64,000 nucleotides of DNA, taken from assembly GCF_947179165.1 (NCBI RefSeq), contig NC_077248.1:7623256-7687255 (forward strand). Reading direction: 5' to 3'. The notes under the pieces are model-generated. The model made no database searches and was not told the DNA's origin. It was given only the letters and a program-made list of their open reading frames with translations. The position numbers and the translations under genes were made by a program. This stretch comes from Solanum dulcamara. Its lineage: Eukaryota; Streptophyta; Magnoliopsida; Solanales; Solanaceae. Below are positions 33,861-45,039 of this stretch, one piece after another (position 1 is the first letter of the stretch; each line of letters starts with the position of its first letter).

Positions 33861-34637
33861 AAAGGGAAACCTCAGGAATACTGCCTCAATTTCATCCTAT
33901 GAAATTGGGCTTGCTCTTTTTCCATTAAAAAGAAATGTGATTTTTTTATCACCCGCCAAAATGTGATCAGGTGCACTAATAAATCATATACAAAAATGAC
34001 ATTGGTCTGTTTGTCGTATCCAAAATCTTGTTTTAATGAAAATGTAAAACAAGGGAGGTTATAGCAATTTCTCAGGCCGCAATAGCGTAATTCTACTGAT
34101 CGAGTGTATGCATAGCTTATTATTACCTAGTGGAGGTAGTAGAATTATTTTTGAAAAATTCTCGGTTCAAGTGCAATAAATTCAAGTAAAAGAAAGAAGA
34201 AAATATTTTCATGCACTTTTTCTTAAGAGCCTTACCATAGGCTCATTGCACAAAACATTTAGCGTTCAGAAAATGTGTGTAGATATACACTCTCAAAATT
34301 GAAGTATGTTTTACTTGCCAACTAAACCAAGTTTAAGTGTTTATTAATATAATGTAGTTTGCCTTTCAAATATCATTAATTTGGCAATAATATTACAAAA
34401 GGACAATATCATCCATCATATTTGAATTTTATGTTTGGATTGGCTTTTTAAAAATAGCTTATAAGTTAAAACTCATAAGTTGGTCATACCCAACCTTTAG
34501 CTTTTAACTTTTTTTTGCACTTTTTTTTGGCCTAAAAGTAAATACTTAAAGCATTTTTTATCTTTTTCAAACACCACAAAAAATAACATTTAAAAAGTTA
34601 CAAGCACTTGAAATAGATTTAAAAGAATTAAAAAAAA
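33861..34637. other. Non-coding DNA between the copia remnant and tRNA
   Basis: No gene. The part 33860-34380 may be further retroelement or host flank; I see no 3' LTR. The part 34430-34620 (gtttggattggctttttaaaaatagcttataagtt...) is the end of a dispersed nightshade repeat of the 'tttggattg...ataagttggt' kind. The A-rich run just before 34638 is the tRNA's T-rich terminator on the minus strand. Confidence 0.5.
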
Positions 34638-34720
34638 TGCTGGCTATGGGGTTCGAACCCATGCGCACTTATGTGCAGAAGATCTTAAGTCTTCCCCCTT
34701 AACCTCTCGGGCAAACCAGC
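34638..34720 (-). tRNA. tRNA-Leu (anticodon UAA)
   Basis: On the minus strand, an 83-nt cloverleaf. The acceptor stem GCTGGTT pairs with AGCCAGC, with A as discriminator. The D arm has CCC...GGG and the AGAGGTTAAGG A-box type sequence. The anticodon stem GAAGA/TCTTC carries loop CTTAAGA, giving anticodon TAA (34685-34687). A long variable arm has a GCAC/GTGC stem, as required for leucine tRNAs, and the T arm ATGGG-TTCGAAC-CCCAT holds a good B box. There is no intron or encoded CCA. The downstream minus-strand sequence is TTTTTTTAATTCTTTT, a pol III terminator. The gene looks functional. Confidence 0.95.
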
Positions 34721-35218
34721 TAGTGCTCAATATTGGAAAACAAAATATAATTATATAAACAGAACAAAATAAAAGTGAAAACTTGAAAAGATCATATATT
34801 TCAATAACGTGTTCTATATTTTAGATTTTATTATTATTTAGATTGGTTTATTGGAGTATTAAGTACCTTATTTTATAAAAAATTCATGTTACTTAGGTTT
34901 GGTGTTAAATTACAGACATTTGTTGTCTAATTTGATTCACGGATTGTTTGATTTATGATATGTCCGAAACTTAAATTTTATCTTATTTGCCTCCTGAAAA
35001 TATCAAGCACAAATAAAAAGTTACCACTTGCATGCGATATAAATTCAAGGTTTTTTCGATATGAATTTATCTCGATATTAAAAGCAAATATCATAAGTTA
35101 CTTTTGTGATCCTTTTCTATTAAAAGAAATTTTTCGAAACTAACAAATAAAGAAATAAAGAACAAATGGGTGGCAAATTAAATATTCTAACTACTATATT
35201 ATTTTGTGATACGTATTT
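34721..35218. other. Intergenic DNA, nothing recognised
   Basis: AT-rich sequence flanking the tRNA on its 5' side. The open frame 34955-35143 is short, has no recognisable domain and lies in AT-rich DNA, so it is not called a gene. Confidence 0.5.
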
Positions 35219-35800
35219 GTAAAGATGGATCTTGAACCTAACTCAATCCCAAAAGTTAGCTTATGACGGAATGATTATTCAAGTTCATAAAAGCAAACCA
35301 CCAATTTATTCTCCAACCAATATGAGAACTTTTACCCACTCTAACACCCCTCTCCCCCTCACGCCCAGATCCAACTGGAGCGTGGACCGTAAGCCCAAAC
35401 GAAAATTGACCTAGCTCTGATACCAAATGTCGAACTTAACACAACGGAAAGCTCAGAAATCAAAAGACAATTAACAGGGAAAGCAAGAAGTAAGATGAGA
35501 AGCGTGAAACTGTTTTAAGAGAAAAGTTGTTACATACTTCATTCAATACGTTAAGTGGCCTTATAAGCATATATTAAAGCTTACATATTTTTTGAAATCA
35601 TATTCCCAGTAAACCACTTCTCCTAAACTCTAGCAAAACATTTATGCACTACTATAAACTAAGAAAATACCACGACTTAACAAAATAACAACTAAAACCT
35701 AGAAAATAGTTATTGCAAAACTTAGTCAAACTAAAATAAGGATAAGTTGAGGTTGTACGATTTAACATTACTTCTTTTTTAAATTGTCAAAAATACCGCA
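35219..35800 (-). repeat. LTR end, primer-binding site and leader of an LTR element
   Basis: On the minus strand, an LTR-like stretch (about 35800-35428) ends in ...ACA, followed after two bases by TGGTATCAGAGC at 35425-35414, the initiator tRNA-Met primer-binding site, and then a leader to about 35219. The + strand shows this as gctctgatacca. No coding part of the element is present, so this is a truncated remnant. The open frame 35232-35414 is within the leader and not a gene. Confidence 0.65.
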
Positions 35801-37129
35801 ATCTTTCTATATTCTGACTTAAAACTTTTCATTCAACTGCATTGGTATATTTTAATCGATATAAATATTGCTAAATAATTTTTTTTAAAATAATTAAAGT
35901 CAGTTATACATGTGATATAAATACTAAAACCAAAAATAACATCATGCACAATAAACTTTTTGTAAAAGTATTATTTCGAAAATATTAGAGTAATATTTTC
36001 TTTTCAAGAGCAGTTGCAAGTTTGCTTTCTCCCCACAACAACATACCCAATATTTTTTTGCTTTCTCCCCGCCGCAAAAAGGTTAATAGTGCTACAACTC
36101 AATCATTTAATTAGTATCATCTAATTTCATTCAAAAATAAAACTTGAATTTTCATTTTCAACAATCAAACTTAAAATCTTCATAGTCTAACTCACTGTCT
36201 CATCCACATAGCATGAACTCCCTCGAGGTGCTTTCTCCTAAAAAAGAAAAGTCCTTGGTTTAATCGTTTCGTCAATTCAAATTGTCGTCATCCACGCGTA
36301 CCTAATAAAAAGAAAGAACTTGCTAGGAAAGCATTACCCTACCGCAAATGCACTATCAACTCCCTCAAAAATGCTACATCAGCCTGTAGAAAAGTAAGAA
36401 GCTATGGCAGTTCTTCCATCTAATGACCGCATATCTATGATTCTTGAGGGGAATGAAATGTCGGATTGAATCACCAAAGCAAGGCTAAGACGAATAGATA
36501 TTATCGACAAAATGAAGTCTTCTTCCTTATCTTAGTCAAACTGGCATGAAGCTTACCAAGGAATTAGGAAGATGAAAGAAAGAAAAGTTAAAAGGGGCAA
36601 TACAATTATTTATTTTTCCCAACAGTTTGGCCCAAAACCAAGGTCAGGAAAAGAGACTGCCCCGCCTATCCCGCATAGAAGGTACAACACTACTATGCTA
36701 CAATCTTCAAACCATAACAACACTAAGCTGCAACCTTCAAACCTCAAACCTTCCTATCTAAGATAATGTAACTCAATGAGTTGAATCAAACAAGAAATAG
36801 CCAATCATCTCATGCTATGCAGATGAGGGAAGTCATTAAGCAACAAAAAAGCTAACGTAGCAAAATACCAAAAAGGTAATAACCATTAATTTGAATAGAA
36901 TCTCAACCAACACGACAGCCGAAATTGTAATAAATCTTTCACTAGTACCCAGAGATAGTTCCTTCTCGATACAAAATACCAATAAGTAGCAAAACTGGAC
37001 CTAACTCTGGCTTTACATTAGGGTCAACCAACAAAAGATATTCTAAAGGCTAACACTCTTCTGATTATCATTCCCTTCAACGCTTAACATTTCAAAATCG
37101 TATCTCCAGGCAGATGTTTCTACTCCTAT
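35801..37129. other. Non-coding DNA downstream of the HD2 gene
   Basis: No supported gene. The open frame 36572-36766 has no start context, domain or neighbours to support it. The 3' UTR and poly(A) site of the HD2 gene on the minus strand should lie in the last few hundred bases (towards 36800-37129), but I cannot place the cleavage site. Confidence 0.5.
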
Positions 37130-40100
37130 TTACTTTCCAGCGCTGTGCTTAGCTTTCGAGTGAGACTCCAGCGCATTTTCAGAACCAAAAGTCCTGCAAG
37201 GAGAAATGAATACAGGATACAACCTAATGCTCCTAAAATAATCAAAAAGATGTATTGAAGTTACCTGTTGCATGTCTTGCAGGCAACTGATCCGCCAGAT
37301 TTTGGAGTCTGGTTTGGCTTGTTTCCAGGAGTTTTACCAGCCTGTTTTGAGGGGTGAGGGGTTGCCACATGGACAGCACCTTTCTTACCATCTAAACAGC
37401 CCAAAAAAACACTCAGGAATAAGATGAGTTAAATCACATAATAACTGAGCAAATATGCAAAAAAATGAGCCACTTGCTTTTGTAAACATTTAACATCTTT
37501 TTTATTTACTTTGAAGCTTAGAATCATTCCCAAGTAATTAATACTGGTATTCCGGTTTCTGGTCAAATTTTCTCATGCAAATCAAAAGGTGTTGGCAGAC
37601 AGTCCAACATTAGACAATACATCTCCAATATTAACATTAAGGTAAAGTATTAACCAAGTAGAAAAACTAACCAGTCTTTTGAGGAGTTGTAAATTTTGTC
37701 TTTTTATCGGGAACAGGTGTTTTTGCAGCAGAATCTGCAGGTCTCTTTTTGCTAGGTTCAGCCTAAAAAAGAAAAATGAACCAGGTAGCGTTAGCTCACC
37801 TACCTGCTCAAGTAATTAGGGAGAAAGGAGAAGACCAATAACTACTAGCTACCTTCTTTGGTGTCTCCTCACTCTCATCAGACTGATCTTCATCACTATC
37901 ACCATCTTCATCCTGAAGAGAAAATACTCAATAATATAAAACATTGGAAGCTATGTTATGCAGAAGAATTGCATTGTGGTTAATGCTTCAGACCCCGAAA
38001 GGAAAATGCTAGATTAGTTATATGGACCAGAGGATGAACTAGCTCAACTCAGATGCAGGGTTCTGCTTTTTCAACATGCAACATAACATTCAAGACATAA
38101 AAATCTGATACTCAATAATATAAAATATTGGAAGCTATGTTATGCAGAAGAATTGCATTGTGGTTAATGCTTCAGACCCCGAAAGGAAAATGCTAGATTA
38201 GTTATATGGACCAGAGGATGAACTAGCTCAACTCAGATGCAGGGTTCTGCTTTTTCAACATGCAACATAACATTCAAGACATAAAAATCTGATATTCAGT
38301 TTGATGGCTCTTGCAAAAGCAATCCCCCAAATATGACGATTATTTTCCCAATCTGACAATTCCATTTCGCCCTATATTTCAAGAACCAAATAGTATCTGT
38401 TTTTGGCTACTCAAAAATATGTTTAGTAGTAAGCAAAGATATTAAATCGGTTTCATCCATTAATTTTTACCCAGACAAAAGCCCATAAAATACTTAAAGA
38501 ACTCAGTGATATCTTTGACAAACAATTGTTTTGCAACACCCTTATCAAAAAGTTCTCATTGAAAATTTGTTTTCCAAGACTAATTCTTTTAAAACCAAAT
38601 CCAAAGTGTGATCTGAATACTACCAATGCAGATCATATTCTTCCAAAAAATCTTTAAAAGTTCACATATTGAAGATCACTCAAGTACCACAGGTTGAAAA
38701 ACATATTCAAACAATTTGGCTGGAAATTGTTTAACAAGCTCAAACAAGTACGAATTGGTTTTTGTGCTTAGCCCAGACATCTAAGAACATTTAATGATAA
38801 CAAATGTTATAACAATACTATAAAGCACTGAGCATATATTAGATGATAAGCCTACCTCCCCCAACTCAGAATCATCTTCATCCGCAGACTCATCATCACT
38901 GCTCTCATCTCCATCATCCGCCTTTGCAACTTTACTAGGTTCTGCAACAGTCACCTTCTGCTTAGCTGAAGCAGAATCCTTTGCACTAGTCTTGGCTTCA
39001 GTCTTTCCTGTCAGACAGGTAGGCAATACTTTAGAACAAAAAAATGGTAGATTGAAGAGACAACTATATACTAAATTTTATGTACCATTGTTTGCAATTG
39101 TGAGGGGCATTTCCTCATCAGACTCTGCACACAATAAATTATCAATTAAGTCTTTGCCTAATCCATCGAAGCTTGAATATGCTCAAACAGAAGATTTTTA
39201 CTTACCATCTTCTTCTTCTTCATCATCATCCTCAGTGTCACACAGAATTGTTGTCAAGGGAACAAAAAGAACTTGAAAAATCTAATTCTTTTAATTGGAA
39301 AGCAAGGGAATTGTAGAAACTAGAAAGATAGTGAAGTTCATTTCAACAAAAGATAGAAGTTAACGGACAATGAAAAGGATATTCCTCAAATGGGTTGGAG
39401 GCCTTGTATCCAAAAAAGTAGACACTACCATTTTTCCAGTTGTGTGATAGTTCAAAGTCTCTATCAAAAATCAGGTCAAATTGTTGTTGACGCAGCTTAT
39501 CTGAGCTGAGTGTTCCCAGAACAAGCTTCTTGCCATCAATAGTTACAGACAAGCATACAGGTTCTGATCCTTTATCCTTTTTCGCCTCACCAAGAGATGC
39601 CTACAAAAAAAATACATTGATAGAATACTAAAAAGAGATGCCTACAAGGTACTAGATATTGCAAATGAATTTGCCTATCAAATTCAAGTGACAAAACATA
39701 CCTGTGAAAGATGCAAAATCATGTCATCTCCAGGCTGTACAGATAAAGGTTGTCCACTTTTCACCTCCGCACCTAAATGGAAGAAAATTTAAAACAGCTG
39801 TCAAATATACTTCCAATATAAAGAGGGAAGCAAACACACTAACACACTTGGATGAAGTATCAACAGCAAGCATGCATAAAAGGAAACATATTTTTTACAA
39901 TACAATTATTACACAAAAGTATAGGCACAAAAGTACATTCAAATTGTATATGTGACCCAACAGAACTTCAAAAGTACGGATTCTTGAGCAATAATAATAT
40001 CAAGGAGACAAGTGGTCATCAAAGTGAAGCGTAAGAGTAATTCCAAATATAATAATGAAAAATTGAGGTTTTTTCGCATCAAACACTTGAGAAATCATTT

Positions 40101-41145
40101 CCGGGGTTCCAAGCAAATTCTTGATTCTGAAAGAGCTAATATCAAATACCCTACTCTAAACTCCTATATAGAGGAACGGAAAATGAACCCAGAGAACAGA
40201 GTGATGACAGCATCTATGGCCAATTTGAAACACTAAAAAGCCATCCTTTTTTTACTGTTAACATTAAAGAACAATAGCCAAAGCAGAGTGTGACATATCA
40301 TATATAGGCAGCATTGCACTACAATTCAAACATTTCTAGTTATTTGATTCTCACTCTCTGTCATGCCAGTGATGAAAAATGCATAGTCCGGGAATCTATC
40401 ACAAAACAGTACACAAACAACATACCATGCGTAATTCCACTAATTTGTGTCTAGGCTGGGAGGGTGGTGTGTAATAAGCATTATAACTACCTTGTGCACA
40501 TAGAGATGTTGTTTTCGATAGACCCAGCTATCACAACAACAGTAATCACACAAGTAGGCTCTATAGAGGGTAGACGTGTAGAGTATAGCAGACCTAAACC
40601 CAAACCTTGGGAGGGTGGTGTGTAATAAGCATTATAACTATGTGCACATAGAGAGGTTGTTTTCGATAAACCCAGCTATCACAACAACAGTAATCACACA
40701 AGTGAGCTCTACGGATGGTAGAAGGATAGAGTATAGCATACCTAAACCCAAACCTTGGGAGGTAAAGAGATTGTTTCCGATAAACACAACTATCACAAAA
40801 CAGTAAAGAACCAAAAAAAAATGTAACATAACTTGAATTTGCTCTCAAATTAACAAGCTGTGAAATGTGCATATATATATAAATTCAACTACAAACAGGG
40901 GTTTCGACATTCAGACTCAGTCATCATATACTGAAGAAGTGTCTGATCAGAATCACATAAAAATCAAAGCAGAACAAACATTGAAACGGCGAAATGAATA
41001 ATCAACAGATACAGCATATGACACCACGAAGCAAAACAAAATATTAAGGAACAGTCATCAAGCAATGCAGATAATCAAAACAATGAAGCGATAAACAGAG
41101 AAAAAACAAATAGCTTGAGAGAGAGTATGTACCCCAAAATTCCAT
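37130..41145 (-). CDS. HDT1: HD2-type (plant-specific) histone deacetylase HDT
   Basis: Ten coding exons on the minus strand: 41145-41133, 39772-39702, 39600-39383, 39234-39206, 39124-39086, 39007-38856, 37912-37853, 37762-37672, 37391-37265, 37193-37130. Together they give 864 nt and 287 residues, a usual HD2 size. The start MEFWGAEVK is the family's invariant N-terminus. His25 (ILHLSQ) and Asp70 (FDLIFDRDF) match residues reported as essential in HD2 enzymes, followed by SVYFFGYK. Acidic stretches (EDEDDDEEEEDESDEE; DGDESSDDESADEDD) come next, then a Lys/Pro-rich nuclear-localisation-like part (KKRPADS). A C-terminal C2H2 finger (CKTC...HSKAKH) completes the protein. HD2 proteins are nucleolar histone deacetylases that act in rRNA gene silencing and seed or stress responses. 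Which HDT paralogue this is remains uncertain. All introns are GT-AG except intron 3 (AT-AC). Confidence 0.93.
37925..38292. repeat. 184-bp tandem duplication in intron 6 of the HD2 gene
   Basis: Two head-to-tail copies (37925-38108 and 38109-38292), almost identical (acattgg versus atattgg is one difference). Each begins tactcaataatataaaa and ends gacataaaaatctga. The duplication lies within the large intron between exons 6 and 7 and does not touch splice sites. The near identity indicates a recent event or an assembly duplication. Confidence 0.93.
39235..39382 (-). other. U12-type AT-AC intron (intron 3 of the HD2 gene)
   Basis: Exon 3 ends ...TTTGAGGA and is followed by ATATCCTTTTC, the exact 5' splice-site consensus of minor-spliceosome introns. 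Near the 3' end lies TCCCTTGAC (39253-39261), 8 of 9 matching the branch-site consensus TTCCTTRAC. The putative branch A (39254) is 19 bases from the intron's end ...GACAC. Joining GA to TGAGGATGATG keeps the frame and yields the expected acidic segment (PFEDEDDDEEEED). The only GT nearby (ATTGTCCG) is a poor donor and gives a non-HD2 reading. Length is 148 bp. Confidence 0.85.
40457..40800 (-). repeat. Tandem array of about 150-bp units derived from a LINE/SINE tail
   Basis: About 2.3 copies of a unit with period 151 then about 148 bases lie in intron 1 of the HD2 gene (units starting near 40457, 40608 and 40756). Each has ccttgggagg, a gaggttgtttt.cgataaacccagctatcacaacaacagtaatcac stretch and cctaaacccaaacc. 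These resemble the reverse complement of the nightshade RTE/SINE 3' end seen at 45700-45817 (ctaccttggtatg...aaggtctgcg). The likely history is one insertion followed by tandem duplication. Confidence 0.7.
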
Positions 41146-41169
41146 TGATGATTTAAGAAGAAGATAGGG

Positions 41170-41230
41170 AGAAAATCTAGGGTTTAGGAGAGAGTGAGCA
41201 ATGGAAGTCGGCAAGCGAAGGTTTATAAGC
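41170..41230 (-). promoter_or_regulatory. Core promoter and telo-box of the HD2 gene
   Basis: On the minus strand a TATA-like CTTATAAACC (about 41220-41229) lies some 75-85 bases before the start codon. Between them, at about 41177-41186, is AAACCCTAGA, a telo-box motif common in plant genes for translation and nucleolar functions. A second AACCCTAA-type box lies on the + strand near 41283. Regulation through these boxes is inference. Confidence 0.5.
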
Positions 41231-41424
41231 GGGAGAATGGAGAGAGAGAGAGGCTATAATATATATTCATGTTTCGCGTGCTAACCCTAATATGCATTAT
41301 TGGGGTGAACAAAAACTGAGAAATTTCAAATAAAGAAAAAAAAAAGTAGTATTTAGAAAAAAAAAAGTGAAAAATTGGAAGTTGTGTCTGTAGGTGAATA
41401 TAACTTGGAAAACTATACCAACAT

Positions 41425-41560
41425 GAGTTATGACGTAGTGATGAAACTACTTCATCATTAATCAAAGGTCTTGAGTTCGAGTTCTAGTATAAAGAAAATC
41501 ATATTAGGAGCATCAACCCCTAATTGGCACTGCAATGCACGATAAAAATTATTGAGATTA
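41425..41560 (+). mobile_element. tRNA-derived SINE remnant (TS-like)
   Basis: The stretch has the layout of Solanaceae TS-type SINEs: tgacgtagtgatgaaactacttcatcattaa near the start (A-box area), then tcttgagttcgagttct (degenerate pol III B box), then a body with aaaatcatattaggagcatcaacccctaa and a short tail. It lies 280-415 bp upstream of the HD2 start codon, in opposite orientation. It encodes no protein. Confidence 0.65.
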
Positions 41561-42815
41561 TGATCCTACAACTCTGAAAGTTATAAAAGGATTAAGAATC
41601 ATATATTTTTTAATCTAAAAATATTTGAATATACGACGTGTATTTTTTAGTTGTTTCATCATAGCACACAACATAAAGATACGTCTTCTAAGAAAAATAT
41701 GACACACACACATATATATATATATATATAATTATATTGATATTAAGGTGGGGGAAGGGGCAATTGCAAATAAATAATATATATCGAATGAATTATCATA
41801 AGTATATTTGGATCTTCGTAAAAAAAACGTAAATTTAAAATTTAAAAGATAATTCATTTGTAAAATATTGCAATTCAAATGTCACATATTTTTGCTAATC
41901 CAAAACATATATTATGGCGTTCAACAAAATAAACTCTAACTGCTACGACTTCAAATAATGTTGAGGTAGCAGTCATTTATGAATTCAATAAAAAAATGTG
42001 TGTAATTGAATCAATAACTCAACACATTATATAGCTCTATAGTCTTTTTTTAAAGACGAATATTTCAATAATATTGTGTAAAGTAACAATACTCGCATAA
42101 CTCAATTAAAGGAAGTATACATCATAGGAAACAAAACAAAATATATTTCACTAAGTTTTTTTTTAAAAAAAACATGATCTTTAATAGAATGATGAGATAA
42201 GTTTTCAACAATTCTGTTCAAGTGATAATTTGACAAATTTATTCACTAATAAATTATCAACATCAAAATTTGATAAATTGATATACATGATTGGAATGTG
42301 TTGTCTCCGAGATGCCGAATGATATTTTTATTAGGAGAGTAAATACGTGTGGCGCTCTTTTTTTATTCTTAATCAATATTTTGTCTCAGTCATATTTTCA
42401 ATAAGGCATATTATAAGATATGCATACTCTTTTTTTTACTAGGTTTTTTTTTATTAATTTTTTTAATAAAATTTTAACGAGACACACTATTTATGAACAT
42501 AATGTTATAAATCCACACAATTGTGTGAATATTTCGTTCAATGGACTCTTTAGAATACATATACTTTACTAATGCATCACTTAATATTTATATCTAACGG
42601 ATGATTTGTATATTCTATAGATATTTTTTATCTTTGGTGGCGAATAGACTACAACACACCTGAAAGAAGAAATATTATCTCCCTTTTTTACCTTAGTTAT
42701 CTTTATATTATTCTATAGGCTGTATTGTTTATATTTTATGACACAGTTATCTAAAAAGAGTGTTCTGAATTTATTCAATCGTGTGGATATTTCTTTCAAT
42801 AATTTTTTTAGCATC
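41561..42815. other. AT-rich intergenic DNA, no gene recognised
   Basis: No supported gene. It holds a short (TA)n run near 41713-41730 and low-complexity T-rich parts around 42420-42470. I see no bounded element. Confidence 0.5.
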
Positions 42816-42817
42816 TA

Positions 42818-42818
<1 letters not shown>

Positions 42819-42851
<33 letters not shown>
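42819..42851. repeat. (TA)n microsatellite
   Basis: About 33 bases of alternating AT, directly after gcatctatc and before aaaagagaatgttaaag. Confidence 0.9.
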
Positions 42852-42856
<5 letters not shown>

Positions 42857-43699
42857 GAATGTTAAAGTTCGATGACATGGCACATCCACAAATTAGCATT
42901 TATTTTTTAATTTCCCACTTAAACTTTTGGCTGTATTTTTTTTAAAGTCACGCTTTATTCAAAAAGAAAAAAAATGGTGCAAATGCAAAACGACGTGTCT
43001 GACTTAAAAACTACTAATATGAATAATCACCTTAAATTTTGATAGCTGCCCCATCGCTTCCTCTCCTTTTTCAGATCAATTTTGGTCTCCATCTTCCCCA
43101 ATTTCCATGGTTATTATTGTTGTAGCCATAGTAGAACAAAATATCGCCTATTCAACCATCCTTGCCTTACCGTCATGGCTGCTTCCTACAGGTTGCAACC
43201 CATCCACAGATACAATCGACACCTCTTTGTTTAACTGCTGCAAATCAAACTCAGACCAAATAAGGTACCCATGTCTACTCCCATTCTCTTTCTAAAGTGC
43301 TTAAAGTTTCAATCCTTCTCGGAATTAATTAAAGCTTGGTTTGTTCTGTTACTCTGTCACAATTTCTTTTATTTGAATGAATTTCCTTGTGCTTTGACAA
43401 AACATGCTGGGGTAACAAGTGAAGAAAATGAGGATCCTTAAAACAAAGCCGGAAAAGTAAGATGAGTGAGCAAAAAGTCATTCTTTTGCCATTACATAAT
43501 TGTATATTGCATTATGTTTTTGTTTTATTTTAGATTTTTTAGAAAGAAAGAGAGGAAGTAACTCTCTTTTACCCTCACTTCGTTAGGGACAGGAATTACC
43601 CCTATAAGTTGAAGATAACAATTGAAAAAATGATGAAGACCAAGTATTTGGTAAAAGTCTTCAAAGAAATGAAGAACTCCTCTTTGAAGGAGAAGTTCT

Positions 43700-44223
43700 G
43701 AATGAAGGACGGGCTTCAGATGATGTTGCTTATGCTAATGTCCATGAGTTTGAAAAACCAATTCCGACATCCTTATCAATGATATCTGGAGAAATTAAGG
43801 ACCTAAGAGAAATGGAGATCAACGGTACAAATGTTGGTAAACCAACTATTCCTAATAATGACAAAATATTGCGTGCAAATGTTCATGCTTTCGCTTGTGT
43901 ACCGGAAGAGTATGTGTGGTATTCGAATTATTCATTTCATTCTCTTGCTTTGAAAATGGGGTCTACATATGAGGTGTTTTGGGTAAATTTGGTGACAAAT
44001 AAACGCCATAAAAATGGGGAGATATAATTTGCTCGATAATGTTGACGTAGTTCCGAGTGGATATATGGATCGTAGGATTATAATGACATGTTGCTATGAA
44101 TTGTTTGATGAGATTGGGAAGAAAATAGAAGTAGTTGTGACTAGGACAACAGGAGTTACTAATTTAGCAATAGAGGAGATGGTGGACCTAAGATTATACC
44201 TACTTTCAAAGAGGTGTACATGA
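43700..44223 (+). pseudogene. Unidentified gene-like fragment
   Basis: Two overlapping plus-strand frames (up to 44027, and 44014-44223) look like one coding sequence broken by a frameshift. The first reads through DVAYANVHEFEKPIPTS to a part with VPEEYVWYSNYSFHSLALKM. The second contains GYMDRRIIMTCCYELFDE and IEVVVTRTTG. Composition is that of ordinary protein, not low complexity, and the upstream 43530-43620 stretch has an ag-preceded exon-like look. I do not recognise the family. It may be a captured gene fragment or a decayed host or transposon gene. Confidence 0.4.
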
Positions 44224-45039
44224 GAAAAAAGAGTCGAAATACTGCACTGCTTCTTGCTTGGGTGTATTTGGTTGTCACTTATATTGCTAGAGTTCAGCAC
44301 TAAAAGTTTCACATTGCTGATTTGAATTTTTGAAAAATAAATTGGCTTTAGAGCATAAATAGTGTAATTGTTATTGTGAAAATCGAATTTCTAAGTACAT
44401 ATTGCCAGAAATTTATTTTGGCACTTTTCATGTCTTTAATGATAAAGTTGTGTAAATATTTTCTGTATTCAGGAAATAAGAAAAATTTGCTAACATCACC
44501 TCTGTTGTTACTTGGATTTGAATTGAAATGTTCAGAAAGTGTTCTTCATTTCTCTTTCTTTTGCTCTATTTTCACATGATTTTCTGGTATTTATATTTCA
44601 GTATCTGGATACCAGACACCCGAACATCTGAACATAGGGAAGTATATTGCATCAAACGTACCCAGCTTAAAAGGTTTCATTGAACAATCAACTATCCAGC
44701 AGAATGGGATGTCTACTCTACGAGCTCTCTCTTCTGTGATATTTCTTCTTCAAAGGTCATGCCCATGCCCATGCTTTGAATATTGGACTAGGCTGATCTT
44801 CTTACTAGGAAGTGATGACTCTTCAGCTACTTTTATTATGCCTTCCACTTTCACGTTTCTTGTCTGACAATGTGTCCTGCTATGTGTAGTATCTTAGTGG
44901 TTTATTATTTAGTATGCACCAGAATTGGTTAAAGTGAAGTGGCCAATGCCAGAGAAGACAATAGACCTCTTGAGCATTTGGAGTGGAGTAGTTGGTGGTG
45001 TTAACCAAAAATAAATGATGGCAAACCATCCTAGCATGC
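44224..45039. other. Non-coding DNA with one unassigned open stretch
   Basis: Mostly AT-rich. On the plus strand about 44600-44866 a frame stays open and reads PEHLNIGKYIASNVPSLKG and IEQSTIQQNG, with preceding text that could be a splice acceptor. I cannot assign it. It may be another exon fragment like its neighbours. Confidence 0.35.

Noticed and set aside
39343..39382. Extension of HD2 exon 3 reading YPFHCPLTSIFC
   Set aside because: It is the start of the U12-type intron; it lacks the expected acidic residues and runs to a stop, whereas AT-AC splicing restores the family pattern.
41425..41560. tRNA gene upstream of the HD2 gene
   Set aside because: The B-box-like gagttcgagttct is present, but no cloverleaf can be drawn; the layout is that of a tRNA-derived SINE.
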